Assembly (NCBI GenBank): GCA_910588215.1
Contig: CAJUQJ010000003.1
Location: 140,060 to 183,522, forward strand
DNA: 43,463 nt
Source of the DNA: an uncultured Lachnospiraceae bacterium
Lineage (GTDB): Bacteria; Bacillota; Clostridia; Lachnospirales; Lachnospiraceae
Direction: 5' to 3'
In this document: piece by piece, positions 15,682 to 24,959 of the stretch
Numbering within the stretch: position 1 is the first letter of the stretch
Layout: each line of letters opens with the position of its first letter
The notes under the pieces: generated by a model
Seen by the model: the letters and a program-made list of their open reading frames with translations, nothing else
The model's database searches: none
What the model was told of the DNA's origin: nothing
Program-made: the position numbers and the translations under genes

Positions 15682-17250
15682 TCACGCATAATTATCAGGC
15701 AGATCGTTCTCTATCAATACCACCTTCTGCTTCTCATCCGGAATCGCATTCACCATCTGGAAAGCTTCCTGCAGGGTATCCACTACGATCATCCGGCTTC
15801 TCGCAAATCCGGCTTCCAACAATCCGTCCTGAATAGGCTTCGTCTGCTCCCTGCCGACCAGTACCGCATAATCACACTTGTCTGCGGCATATACGCCTAC
15901 TTCCTTGTTCTCACTGTATTGTTTCTCTCCCAGTTCCACCATACCCGGCGTCATCAGAATCCTCAGTTCTTTAAACATCGCCAGTGTATCCAGTGCCGCC
16001 ATAAATCCGTTCTTATTGGAATTGTAACTGTCATCCAGCAGGATCCGACCGCCCTGCCTGCTCAGCTGCAGCCTGTGAGGCACGCTCTCCAGCTGCTTCA
16101 CCGGATAGCGAAGCTTCTCCATGGGAATGCCCAGCGTATGCGCCACTGCGATAGCACCTGCGATATTCTGCACATTGTGGTTACCCACCAGTCTCGTATG
16201 AAACTCAAATTCCTCCCCCTGCGCATCCTTCATCTTAAAGGTGGAACCGTTCGGCGACACCGTTATATCATAGGCTCTATAATCGATAGCAGCTCCTGCT
16301 GTTCCATAGCTTACGACATTCTTATCGATCTTATGCCCGCGGATATAGCTGTTATCATAGTTCAGAAACACTTTACCCTCTGCCGGCACTGCATCCGCCA
16401 GCTCAAACTTGGTAGCGATGATATTCTCTACTGTATGAAAACTCTGCAGGTGCTGCGGCCCTATGGAAGTGATGATACCGTAATCCGGATGTACCAGGTC
16501 GCAGATCTCCTTGATATCTCCCACTTCCCTGGCCCCCATCTCACAGATGAAGATCTCATGGAAGGGTTTCATCTGCTCCCTGATCGTCCGCACGACACCC
16601 AGCGTCGTATTATAATTGCCCGGCGTCTGCAGGACATTGAACTTGCTGGACAACAACGTATTCAGGAAATACTTCACGCTGGTCTTGCCGTAACTGCCTG
16701 TCACACCGATCACTGTCAGATCCGGCATCTCCCGCAGAATACGGGCCGCATCCGATACATAATGTCTGTCAATAGCCTGTTCTACCGGCCTGTTGATCCA
16801 GTTCACCAACAGGATCAGGAACGGCTGCAAGAGAAACAGTACCAGCAAGATACACTCCCCTGCACGTACCCAGTACTCTCCTGCCGTCAGCGACACGAGC
16901 ATACCGATCATATACAGCACTGCCGTCGTGACCAGCATACGCCGCACACGCATCGTATACACGAGCGGTTTCTTAGCCTGGCGCGGTTTATTGACCAAAA
17001 TAGTCATCATATTCATCACAATGGCACCGATCAGACAGCCTAAATTCCCGACAAGTACCAACGGCAGCGATATCACCGCATACAAGCTCTTCCCCAACAG
17101 TCTGCCCACATTGCTGCGTACCTGCATCCACTCCCTGTACTCCCTGGGCTTATAAGAATTCTGCTGAAACATATGCACGATGTAAATCTCATATAAAACG
17201 GCTCCTGTCATATAAGTGACAAACCATATAATCATCCCTATTCTATCCAT
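15682..17250 (-). CDS. murF: MurF-type UDP-MurNAc-tripeptide D-Ala-D-Ala ligase with membrane-spanning N-terminus
   Basis: This Mur ligase adds D-Ala-D-Ala to the UDP-MurNAc tripeptide. The central ATP site is GVTGSYGKTS (residues 182-191). NYNTTLGVV, EMGAREVGDI and the C-terminal DDSYNSNKNGFMAAL are MurF-like. It has 522 residues, about 70 more than soluble MurF, because residues 1-150 hold about four hydrophobic segments in place of the normal UDP-substrate N-domain. It would therefore be membrane-tethered. It is preceded by an alpha/beta hydrolase and followed by ddl. An alternative is a MurF paralogue with a different acceptor, but the neighbouring ddl favours MurF. Confidence 0.85.
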   Translation of the reverse strand: MDRIGMIIWFVTYMTGAVLYEIYIVHMFQQNSYKPREYREWMQVRSNVGRLLGKSLYAVISLPLVLVGNLGCLIGAIVMNMMTILVNKPRQAKKPLVYTMRVRRMLVTTAVLYMIGMLVSLTAGEYWVRAGECILLVLFLLQPFLILLVNWINRPVEQAIDRHYVSDAARILREMPDLTVIGVTGSYGKTSVKYFLNTLLSSKFNVLQTPGNYNTTLGVVRTIREQMKPFHEIFICEMGAREVGDIKEICDLVHPDYGIITSIGPQHLQSFHTVENIIATKFELADAVPAEGKVFLNYDNSYIRGHKIDKNVVSYGTAGAAIDYRAYDITVSPNGSTFKMKDAQGEEFEFHTRLVGNHNVQNIAGAIAVAHTLGIPMEKLRYPVKQLESVPHRLQLSRQGGRILLDDSYNSNKNGFMAALDTLAMFKELRILMTPGMVELGEKQYSENKEVGVYAADKCDYAVLVGREQTKPIQDGLLEAGFARSRMIVVDTLQEAFQMVNAIPDEKQKVVLIENDLPDNYA

Positions 17251-17317
17251 AACGATCCCTGCCTGATCTTATTTCTGTTTCCTTTGGTATACTCGGAGAA
17301 ATTCCCTATACCGTAAA

Positions 17318-17362
17318 AATCGTCGCCCGGCAGCGACGATTCAGAGAATGCTCCGCATTCTC
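17318..17362 (-). terminator. Hairpin pair between hydrolase and murF, one terminator-like
   Basis: AATCGTCGC (17318-17326) pairs with GCGACGATT (17333-17341) and is followed on the minus strand by a T5 run, as in an intrinsic terminator. Next to it GAGAATGC-tcc-GCATTCTC spans 17344-17362. The same two-hairpin theme occurs at 6134-6192. It may attenuate transcription into murF. Confidence 0.65.
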
Positions 17363-17390
17363 CTTGAATGGTTTACACTGTCGCAATTTC

Positions 17391-18158
17391 CTATAAAGTA
17401 AAAAACGCCTCCAGCGCACCGTGCACCTTCGGTGCCTGCTCCGCAAAGGAAAAGTGTCCCGCGCCTTCGCAGACCACCAGCCCTGCATCCGGGATAAGTT
17501 CTTCCATCCGCTTCGCATCCGACAGCGGTGTAGCAGTGTCCTTGTCACCCCAGATCAAAAGCGTCGGGCATTTCACCAGATGCATAAGCGGTTCCAAGTC
17601 CTCATTTACCACCTTTACAAGTGTCGCCCGCATGGTCGGTGTGGCATTGTTGTAGTCCGCTGAACCACGCTTACGCCTCATATCCTCCACCGCGTCAGGA
17701 TACAGAAAATGCAGCACCTTCGTACTCATGAGCGCCCGACCGATCTTGTAACACCGCAGGCTCACTTTCTGCCGGAAGCTCTTCTTCGGCAATATGCCTG
17801 CACTGTCGATCAGCACTGCCTTCTCGATGACAAAGGGCAGACGCTCTCTAGCATTCATCTTAAAGAATACTCTTCCGCCAAAAGAATGCACCACGATACT
17901 GATCTTCGATACCCGAAATGATGCCATAAAGCGCACCACAAAGTTCACATAGTCATCCACGCACCATGGTTCCGGCGGCTCCGGCGTCTTCCCAAACCCC
18001 GGCATATCCAGCGCGATCACCCGGTGATGCCGCGCCAAAACACCGATCATACCTGCATACAGGGTAATGTTAGCCCCCCACCCGTGCAGCAGCAGAATGA
18101 TATCGCCTTCCCCTTCATCTATATAATTTACCGCTATCGAATCAATCTTCTTAACCAA
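17391..18158 (-). CDS. Alpha/beta-fold hydrolase
   Basis: This is a serine hydrolase of unknown substrate. It has 255 residues. Core motifs are the oxyanion HGWGAN, nucleophile elbow HSFGG (Ser92), Asp207 in WGDKDTATP and His235 in GAGHFSF, a full triad. No signal peptide is present. I choose a TTG start at 18158 because GGAG lies 6 nt upstream; another TTG 12 bp further up is in frame, and no ATG is available. It is the first gene before murF and ddl, so a link to cell-wall metabolism is plausible but only inferred from position. Confidence 0.82.
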   Translation of the reverse strand: MVKKIDSIAVNYIDEGEGDIILLLHGWGANITLYAGMIGVLARHHRVIALDMPGFGKTPEPPEPWCVDDYVNFVVRFMASFRVSKISIVVHSFGGRVFFKMNARERLPFVIEKAVLIDSAGILPKKSFRQKVSLRCYKIGRALMSTKVLHFLYPDAVEDMRRKRGSADYNNATPTMRATLVKVVNEDLEPLMHLVKCPTLLIWGDKDTATPLSDAKRMEELIPDAGLVVCEGAGHFSFAEQAPKVHGALEAFFTL

Positions 18159-18449
18159 GTCTTTCTCCAAACATCTCGCATATTATGGACTGTCACCGCA
18201 GGGAATAGAACCGGGCCGCCGCGATGCATATACTTCTATTTAGTCTATGCACTCCGCCGGTCTGCCGCAACATATGCCTGAATTATATTTTACCCAACAC
18301 ACTATGATTTATCATATACCCCCGCCCATTATTTGGCAATCATGTTTTGTCCTATAATACTAAAAAAGGTATTCTTTCATGTCCTTATTGACAATCGCTC
18401 CTTCTTTCAATATAATTTTAAAAAAGAGATGGGTTTTCACCGTATAGTA
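18159..18449. other. Gap between the hydrolase and a hypothetical gene
   Basis: No gene is seen. A TATAAT-like hexamer on the minus strand (18287-18282) has only a weak -35 and might serve the hydrolase gene. The remainder is AT-rich. Confidence 0.35.
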
Positions 18450-18974
18450 TTACACAAGCGGGCTGCTCGTTTCTTTTTTGATTGCCAGCATATCATAAAG
18501 GTACTTCCTGTCATCTTCAGCATGACGTACCAACATACGGGCAAAAAATATATTATACCGACAAACCTCTCCGCTTTTGTCATCATATACCGGCAATGCA
18601 AACCGTACATCGTACCGATACCAACCGTATTTTGCATCTTTTTCGTGTTTCTTCTTTGTATTTGCCGAATATTCTCTATTAGCCGCAATCTGCACCAATT
18701 CAGGAATCCCCTGAACAGCATTGGCTTTTGCTTTTGCAACGGCTCCTTTAAGGGAAAGTCTGCTTTCAGAACCAGTGTATTCATCCGGAAATTCACTGGA
18801 AATAAATATCTTTTCCGACGTTTCCGCAATCTCATAAAACTCTCCCACATACTCTTTGAGATAATCCTCTACTTCTTTCCAATCCTCTTTCTTTTTTCCT
18901 TTAAAGCGAATATCGTTGATCAGAACAATCTTCTCCCCCTTGAGCCCAACAATAATATTAATGTTTCTATCCAT
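18450..18974 (-). CDS. Hypothetical protein, no family recognised
   Basis: The 174-residue soluble protein has no signal peptide or membrane segment. Two parts stand out: an N-terminal strand-rich start (NIIVGLKGEKIVLINDIRF) and a lysine-rich central helix region, then YGWYRYDVRFALPVYDDKS and a basic C-terminus. The RBS (AAGAGG and AGG upstream of ATG 18974) supports the start. It has overlapping frames on the other strand that are less convincing. The arrangement is reminiscent of nuclease-like domains carried by mobile elements, but no catalytic motif is clear. Upstream lies a repeat (19041-19102) that also precedes the gene at 31943. Confidence 0.7.
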   Translation of the reverse strand: MDRNINIIVGLKGEKIVLINDIRFKGKKKEDWKEVEDYLKEYVGEFYEIAETSEKIFISSEFPDEYTGSESRLSLKGAVAKAKANAVQGIPELVQIAANREYSANTKKKHEKDAKYGWYRYDVRFALPVYDDKSGEVCRYNIFFARMLVRHAEDDRKYLYDMLAIKKETSSPLV

Positions 18975-19040
18975 AATACCTGCTTCCTCTTAAATTTCAG
19001 ACTTATTCATGCGAATCGACAAACCTCTCCTCAATCATAT

Positions 19041-19102
19041 TATAGTTAACGACATTAAAAATTTCGTTTTCGGTCCTGCAAAAGCTCCCGTATATGGCTT
19101 TG
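19041..19102 (-). repeat. 62-bp interspersed repeat, copy A
   Basis: This segment matches 32038-32099 at about 56 of 62 positions. It contains AAAGC...GCTTT pairing, and in this copy flanking CCTGC/GCAGG pairing. Both copies lie 65-95 bp upstream of a minus-strand gene, so a leader-RNA role or a short palindromic mobile repeat are both possible. Confidence 0.65.
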
Positions 19103-19203
19103 GCAGGAACCGGAAGCAGAAATTTGTTATGTCGTTTACTATAAAAGTACTCTCATTTTTCTAAATTCTTGTTTGTCCCATACATCCCCGCCCAGAACCG
19201 TCC

Positions 19204-19305
19204 TTAATTCTCCACGTAATCCACATAATCCGTCTCGCTGGCAAACAACATATACTCCCCGTTAACATATCCCATATAACCGCTTTCCACTGTATAACCC
19301 TTCAT
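19204..19305 (-). CDS. 33-residue microprotein, Tyr/Gly-rich
   Basis: MKGYTVESGYMGYVNGEYML is followed by FASETDYVDYVEN. An RBS-like GAGGTAAGG sits just upstream of the ATG at 19305; the longer frame to 19398 lacks support. The sequence is ordered and unusually rich in Tyr/Gly/Glu rather than random. I recall similar short proteins in Lachnospiraceae genomes, but cannot verify this here. Function unknown. Confidence 0.6.
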   Translation of the reverse strand: MKGYTVESGYMGYVNGEYMLFASETDYVDYVEN

Positions 19306-19530
19306 GATCCTTACCTCTTCCTTTCTCTTTATTCCCGCGGGCAGCAAGCCGAGTGGCTGCCACAGGGCATCTCTCTTCCAGTCCTGTCCTTCCGGCAATC
19401 GAACTTCTGTTCTTCTCTGAAATAAGGATACAAAAAATAGAGTCCGTTAATCCGGACTCTATAAATAAAATTTCAATATTTTCAAAATAATTGCTCAAAT
19501 ACTCCAAACCTCATCAGGTACATGAATCAT

Positions 19531-20676
19531 CTATCTTACCATCATTCCTCTGACCCGCGCCACGATCCGCGCCAGCTCCTCCACTACGGTATCCAATTCT
19601 TCCCGCGTATTTTCCTCACTGAGCGTGAGCCGCAGCGATCCCCGCGCCCGTTCTTTGGACAATCCCATCGCCAACAGAACATGTGAAGGATCCACGGCGC
19701 CTGAGGTACACGCCGACCCTGCCGATGCACAGATCTGCGCCATATCAAGCATGATCAGCATGGTCTCTCCCTCCATGCCTGCAAAACTGAAATTCACGTT
19801 ATTCGGCAGACGTCTTATCCGATGGCCGTTCAGCGCCACATCCGGGATCTCCGCCTCTATACGCCCGATCAGATAATCCCGCAGCATCCGTTCCTTCTGC
19901 TCCCGTTCTTTCATATGCTCATGCGCCCGTCTGGCTGCAGCGGCCATCCCCACGATCCCCGGCACATTCTCCGTGCCGGCACGCCGGCCTCTCTCCTGCT
20001 GCCCGCCGTGGATAAAGGAACGGATTCCCGCCTTTTTCCCCACATAAAGAAAGCCCGCGCCCTTCGGCCCGTTAAATTTGTGCGCACTGGCCGAAAGCAG
20101 GTCGATATGACATTCCTGCACCGCCAACGGCAGATGCCCATACGCCTGCACCGCATCGGTGTGGAACAAAATACCATGCGCCGCCGCGATCTCTCCGATC
20201 TCCTTCACCGGCTGGATCGTCCCCACCTCGTTGTTGGCCGCCATCACGGAGATCAGGATCGTATCCGGTCGAATCGCCCGCTCAAGCTGTCCAGGATCCA
20301 CAAGCCCTTCTGAATCCACATCCAGATAGGTGACTCTGGCCCCCATTTTCTCCAGATATTCACACGTATGCAGCACCGCATGATGCTCGATCCGCGAGGT
20401 GATAATGTGCTTTCCCTTATCCTGCCACGCCTCAAACACTGCTTTCAGCGCCCAGTTATCCGATTCCGATCCGCCCGCCGTAAAATAGATCTCATTCGCC
20501 TCGGCCCCCAGCGTCCCGGCGATCGTCTCTCTGGCCCGCAGGAGCGCCTTCCTGCTCTCGCCCGCAAGCCCGTATATGCTGCCCGCATTCCCATAGTACT
20601 CCGTAAAATAAGGCAACATAGCCTCCACCACCTCAGGCGCCGTCCTGGTGGTAGCCGCGTTATCCAAATAAATCAT
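19531..20676 (-). CDS. nifS: Cysteine desulfurase (NifS/IscS type)
   Basis: This PLP enzyme moves sulfur from cysteine for Fe-S cluster or tRNA thiolation. It has 381 residues. The N-terminus IYLDNAATT is typical. EHHAVL, the PLP-binding SASAHKFNGPKGAGF with Lys200, GGQQERGRRAGTENV, and the short SAGSACTSG loop with catalytic Cys323 are all present. The short loop and the three-residue separation fit group I NifS/IscS. It lies 28 bp after mfd. No IscU/NifU or MnmA gene is next to it in the window, so its acceptor is undetermined. Confidence 0.92.
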   Translation of the reverse strand: MIYLDNAATTRTAPEVVEAMLPYFTEYYGNAGSIYGLAGESRKALLRARETIAGTLGAEANEIYFTAGGSESDNWALKAVFEAWQDKGKHIITSRIEHHAVLHTCEYLEKMGARVTYLDVDSEGLVDPGQLERAIRPDTILISVMAANNEVGTIQPVKEIGEIAAAHGILFHTDAVQAYGHLPLAVQECHIDLLSASAHKFNGPKGAGFLYVGKKAGIRSFIHGGQQERGRRAGTENVPGIVGMAAAARRAHEHMKEREQKERMLRDYLIGRIEAEIPDVALNGHRIRRLPNNVNFSFAGMEGETMLIMLDMAQICASAGSACTSGAVDPSHVLLAMGLSKERARGSLRLTLSEENTREELDTVVEELARIVARVRGMMVR

Positions 20677-20704
20677 CTGTCCTCTGTCCTTTCTTACCCC
20701 CCTG

Positions 20705-23700
20705 CTACAGCAGCAGCTCCTCCATATCTTTCAGAACCGCCTCTGTCAGCCCCAGCAGCAGTTCCTCATCCTTCTCGATCATGCCGCACTTCTTATACCG
20801 CATCCGAAACATCGGCACACCCTTAGGCTCGAACGTGAGCCTGCCTTCGTAGGCCTGCAGCAGGCGGGGAATATTCTCCACCCGGATACGGGCATCCGGC
20901 CGCAGCTGGAAGCGGATCGTCTCGTCCTTCCCCTTCACCTCCGGCATGTACAGCTTATGGGCATGGGAACGGATCAACGCGATGCGCAGCAGATTTTCCG
21001 CCGACTTGGGTATCTCCCCGAAACGGTCCAGCAGTTCTTCCCGCATGTCGTCGCATTCCTTTTCATTCTCGATCCCCGCAATCCGCTTGTAGATGTCCAG
21101 CTTCTGCACTTCATTGACAATGTACGTGGCCGGAATATAGGCGTCCGCCTCCAGATCGATACTCGTATTGAAATCTTCGATCGTGGAAATCCCCTTGAGG
21201 TTCTTCACCGCCTCATTCAGCATCTTGCAGTACAAGTCATACCCTACCGCCTGCATGTGGCCGTGCTGCTTTGCGCCAAGCAGATTTCCCGCTCCCCGGA
21301 TCTCCAGATCGCGCATGGCAATCTTAAAGCCGCTGCCAAGCTCCGTAAATTCCTTGATCGCTCCCAGTCTTTTCTCCGCGATCTCCTTGAGCATCTTGTT
21401 TCTTTTATACATTAGAAATGCATACGCCGTCCGGTTGGAACGCCCCACCCGGCCGCGCAGCTGATACAGCTGGGAAAGCCCCATCTGATCCGAATCATGG
21501 ATGATCATCGTATTCACGTTGGAGATATCCAGCCCCGTCTCGATGATCGTCGTGGACACAAGCACGTCAATCTCCCCGTCGATAAAGTCATACATGATGC
21601 GCTCCAGTTCGTTCTCCTTCATCCTGCCGTGCGCAAAACTTACGTTTGCCTCCGGCACCAGCTTCTGGATCATGGCCGCCACATCCGCGATGTTGTTGAC
21701 CCTGTTATAGACATAGTAGACCTGTCCTTCTCTGGAAAGTTCCCTGACGATCGCCTCCCGCACCAGTTCCTCATTGTATTCGCAGACAAAAGTCTGGATG
21801 GGCTGCCTGTCCCCCGGCGCCTCCTCCAGCACACTCATATCCCGGATTCCGATCAGGCTCATATGCAGCGTCCGCGGGATCGGCGTAGCCGTTAACGTCA
21901 GCACGTCCACATTTTCCTTTAACTTCTTGATCTTTTCCTTGTGAACCACTCCGAAACGCTGCTCCTCGTCGATGATCAAAAGCCCCAGATCTTTGTACTC
22001 CACATCTGCGGACAACACCCGGTGCGTACCGATGACGATATCCACCATGCCCTTCTTCAAATCCGTGATCGTCTTCTTCTGCTCTGCCGCCGTGCGGAAC
22101 CGGGAGAGCAGATCGATCCGCACCGGAAAATCTTTCATCCGCTGCACAAACGTATTATAATGCTGCTGCGCCAGAATGGTCGTGGGCACCAGATAGACTA
22201 CCTGCTTGTTCTCCTGCACCGCCTTGAAGGCCGCCCGGATGGCGATCTCCGTCTTGCCGTAACCCACATCTCCGCAGACCAGACGGTCCATGATCCTGCT
22301 GCTCTCCATATCCTCCTTGGTAGCCGCGATCGCACTGATCTGATCCTCCGTCTCCTCGAAGGGGAACATCTCCTCGAATTCCCGCTGCCAGACCGTATCT
22401 TTGCCGTACTGGAAGCCCTGGCTCTGCTGCCTTGTCGCATACAACTCCACCAAGTCCTGGGCGATCTCGTCCACCGCGCTGCGCACCCTCGACTTGGTCT
22501 TGTTCCACTCCTGGGTGCCCAGCTTATTTAACTTCGGCTTCGTTCCCGCCTCCGCGGAAGCATATTTCTGGATCACATCAAGCCCCGTGGCCAGCACATA
22601 GAGGATGCCGCCGTCCCGGTAGGATATCTTCATATAATCCTTGACGATCTTATCGACCTCCACCTTCTCTATCCCCTGATAGACGCCGAGGCCGTGGCTC
22701 TCATGCACCACATAATCCCCTACCCGCAGCTCGTTGAAATCGTTGATTTTCTGGCCCTGGTAGACTTTTTTCTTCTTCTTTTTCTTCTTCTCCGCGCCAA
22801 AGATATCGCTCTCCGAGATCACGATGAATTTCAGCAGCGGATACTCGAACCCTTTCAGTACCCGGCCGTAGTAAGTCATCACTTCCCCCGGCTGCACCTC
22901 CCGCATGGGATCCTCCGTATAAAAGGCGCTGATCTCCTGCTCCTGCAGATCCTCCGCCAGCCGCTTCGCCCGGGTCCTGGAACCGGAAAGCAGCAGGATG
23001 CGGTAACCCTTTTTCTTATAACCGGCCAGATCTCTCACCAATGCCTCAAAACTGTTATTATAGGAAGACAGACTTCTTGTCTGGATATCAAATTTCCGGT
23101 CCGCCTTAAATAACGGATTCCTGCCGTCCATCATGGAAAGCGTCACCACCCGGCCACCGGCGATCCTGGCTGCCGTCTCCTCTGCGCTGTACAGGATGTT
23201 CATCTGTCCTGGCAGGATATAGCCCTTTTCCAGACGATGCATCATGCTCTCCCGAAACTCCAGTTCCACAGCCGAAGCATGTTCCTTTACCCGCAGCGGT
23301 TCCTCCACAAACACACAACTGCCGCCCCGCCCCGCCGTTCCTGCGGAAAAATTGTCGATACAGTCCAGAAAATCAGACAGCGCCGGATAAAAATAGTGCA
23401 CATAGCTTTCCAGATTCACCGCGCCCCGGGACAATCCCAGCTCCAGCAGCTGTTCCTCCAGCTCCCTGATCTGCGTCTCTATCCGGTGGGCCTCCTCCGT
23501 CTTCATCTCTTTTCTGAGGCGGTCGGCGTGAGCCCTGCACTCCGTCTCGATCTTTTTCAGGCCGCTTCGCAGTTCTTCATCCGTCAGGATCAACTCCGTA
23601 GCCGGAAAGATGGTGACCGATTCCAGCTTCTCAATGGAACGCTGGCTTAAGATATCAAAGCTGCGGATGGACTCCACATCCTCTCCCCACAACTCGATCC

Positions 23701-24268
23701 GATAAGGGTTCTCCTCCGTCAGATCGAAGATATCAACGATACCGCCCCGGATGCTGAACTGCCCCGGCGCCTCCACCTGATAATTTTTCTCATAACCCAG
23801 TTCCACAAGCTGCGTGGCCAGCTCTTCCTCCGCCAGAACACTCTGCCTGTCAATGCGGATCACATGCTGCCGCCAGGATTCCATCGGGATCTGCGGCGCC
23901 ATCAGCGCATCATAGGTGGTGATCACCGTCGTCGGCCGGCCTTCCATCAGCCTGCGCAGACAGCGGATCCGCTTCATCGTCAGCTGATTACCGTGGATAT
24001 CCGCCTGAAAAAAGATCAGATCCTTGGCCGGATACAGCATCACATTCCTGTCATAAAATTTATAATCCTCATACAGTTCCTTGGCCCGCAGGTCACTGAA
24101 AGTGACGATGATCTTATTCCGAAAACCATCGCCAATCCCATAAACCATATGCAGCTTCTGAGAATCCACACACCCGCTGAGCGCCACGCAGGCCTGCTTA
24201 CTCACAAGCATTTTCTTAATCTCTTCATATTCTCCCAGTTCTTCCAGGGGAGCCAGTAAAGCCCTCAC
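20705..24268 (-). CDS. mfd: Transcription-repair coupling factor Mfd
   Basis: Mfd displaces RNA polymerase stalled at DNA damage and recruits UvrA. It has 1187 residues, full length. The UvrB-like region is at about 1-350 (ETVIFP-like FSIRGGIVDIFDLTEENPYRIE near 171). The RNA-polymerase-interaction domain is at about 507-570 (VGDYVVHESHGLGVYQGIE). The RecG-like translocase has GDVGYGKTE (666-674), LLIIDEEQRFGV (764-) and TLTATPIPRTL (791-), then QLRGRVGRSNR, and a TRCF C-terminal domain. Start GTG 24268 has GGAGG upstream. An eight-lysine run (494-501) precedes the RID. It overlaps no gene and lies 42 bp after pth. Confidence 0.97.
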   Translation of the reverse strand: MRALLAPLEELGEYEEIKKMLVSKQACVALSGCVDSQKLHMVYGIGDGFRNKIIVTFSDLRAKELYEDYKFYDRNVMLYPAKDLIFFQADIHGNQLTMKRIRCLRRLMEGRPTTVITTYDALMAPQIPMESWRQHVIRIDRQSVLAEEELATQLVELGYEKNYQVEAPGQFSIRGGIVDIFDLTEENPYRIELWGEDVESIRSFDILSQRSIEKLESVTIFPATELILTDEELRSGLKKIETECRAHADRLRKEMKTEEAHRIETQIRELEEQLLELGLSRGAVNLESYVHYFYPALSDFLDCIDNFSAGTAGRGGSCVFVEEPLRVKEHASAVELEFRESMMHRLEKGYILPGQMNILYSAEETAARIAGGRVVTLSMMDGRNPLFKADRKFDIQTRSLSSYNNSFEALVRDLAGYKKKGYRILLLSGSRTRAKRLAEDLQEQEISAFYTEDPMREVQPGEVMTYYGRVLKGFEYPLLKFIVISESDIFGAEKKKKKKKKVYQGQKINDFNELRVGDYVVHESHGLGVYQGIEKVEVDKIVKDYMKISYRDGGILYVLATGLDVIQKYASAEAGTKPKLNKLGTQEWNKTKSRVRSAVDEIAQDLVELYATRQQSQGFQYGKDTVWQREFEEMFPFEETEDQISAIAATKEDMESSRIMDRLVCGDVGYGKTEIAIRAAFKAVQENKQVVYLVPTTILAQQHYNTFVQRMKDFPVRIDLLSRFRTAAEQKKTITDLKKGMVDIVIGTHRVLSADVEYKDLGLLIIDEEQRFGVVHKEKIKKLKENVDVLTLTATPIPRTLHMSLIGIRDMSVLEEAPGDRQPIQTFVCEYNEELVREAIVRELSREGQVYYVYNRVNNIADVAAMIQKLVPEANVSFAHGRMKENELERIMYDFIDGEIDVLVSTTIIETGLDISNVNTMIIHDSDQMGLSQLYQLRGRVGRSNRTAYAFLMYKRNKMLKEIAEKRLGAIKEFTELGSGFKIAMRDLEIRGAGNLLGAKQHGHMQAVGYDLYCKMLNEAVKNLKGISTIEDFNTSIDLEADAYIPATYIVNEVQKLDIYKRIAGIENEKECDDMREELLDRFGEIPKSAENLLRIALIRSHAHKLYMPEVKGKDETIRFQLRPDARIRVENIPRLLQAYEGRLTFEPKGVPMFRMRYKKCGMIEKDEELLLGLTEAVLKDMEELLL

Positions 24269-24310
24269 ATCTTACCTCCGCTTAATCAATATCCTTCTTT
24301 CTGATTGTCC

Positions 24311-24883
24311 TCAACGATTCTTCTTATTAAACTGATTCATGGCCGCATCCGCCCCGTCCGCTATCATCACTTCCACGGCCTCCGCCGCCCGCGTGATGCT
24401 CTCATCCATGATTTCCCGCTCCTTGTCCGAAAAGTGCCCCAGCACATAGTCCGCCAGATCGTACCCTGCCGGTTTCTCGCCCACACCCATTTTCACCCGG
24501 CAGAACTCATCATGCCCCAAGTGCAGAATGATATTCTTAAGTCCGTTATGGCCGCCAGCACTCCCTTTCTTGCGAATGCGGATCTGTCCCGGCTCCAGAC
24601 TGACGTCGTCCGCGATCACGATCAGCTCGCTCTTCTCATCCACCTTATAAAAGTCTATGACCTGTCTTATGCTTTCACCACTCAAATTCATGTAAGTCTG
24701 AGGCTTGACCAGCACAACTTTCTGGCCGCCCACATACCCCTTGCCGATGATGGCCTTATGCTTGCGCTCACCTACCGTGATCTGATTCTTCCCGGCGATC
24801 GCATCTATCACTTCAAATCCGATATTGTGCCTCGTATTCTGATATTTCCTGTCCGGATTCCCCAAGCCTGCGATAATATACAT
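24311..24883 (-). CDS. pth: Peptidyl-tRNA hydrolase
   Basis: Pth recycles peptidyl-tRNA released from ribosomes. It has 190 residues. MYIIAGLGNPDRKYQNTRHN carries the catalytic His; KPQTYMNLSGESI, DDVSLEPGQIRIRKKGSAGGHNGLK and the C-terminal GVGEKPAGYDLADYVLGHFS are diagnostic. ATG 24883 is chosen because GGAGG is 6 nt upstream and the conserved sequence starts there. It heads the pth-mfd-nifS unit; pth-mfd adjacency is common in Firmicutes. Confidence 0.96.
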   Translation of the reverse strand: MYIIAGLGNPDRKYQNTRHNIGFEVIDAIAGKNQITVGERKHKAIIGKGYVGGQKVVLVKPQTYMNLSGESIRQVIDFYKVDEKSELIVIADDVSLEPGQIRIRKKGSAGGHNGLKNIILHLGHDEFCRVKMGVGEKPAGYDLADYVLGHFSDKEREIMDESITRAAEAVEVMIADGADAAMNQFNKKNR

Positions 24884-24907
24884 GCTGCCCTCCTGCAATT
24901 CTGTATT

Positions 24908-24936
24908 TTTATGTAATAATGCTCTCATCCTGTCAA
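24908..24936 (-). promoter_or_regulatory. Sigma-A promoter of pth-mfd
   Basis: On the minus strand TTGACA (24936-24931) and CATAAA (24913-24908) are 17 bp apart. The -35 is perfect and the -10 is moderate. It sits 25 bp upstream of the pth start codon. Confidence 0.55.
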
Positions 24937-24959
24937 ACAAAATGCTGCTGCCTCCCTGC

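Noticed and set aside
15919..17043. 374-codon plus-strand frame opposite murF
   Set aside because: It is antisense to murF with an abnormal His/Gln/Arg-rich composition and no RBS.
19262..19507. 81-codon minus-strand frame overlapping the microprotein
   Set aside because: No RBS was found and its composition is less protein-like than the 33-residue frame that overlaps it.
21941..22531. Plus-strand frames within mfd
   Set aside because: All lie antisense to the conserved Mfd helicase domain.
22766..22789. Lysine-codon run in mfd as a frameshift or phase-variable site
   Set aside because: The AAG/AAA mixture is not a pure homopolymer and the frame is intact through the entire 1187 codons.
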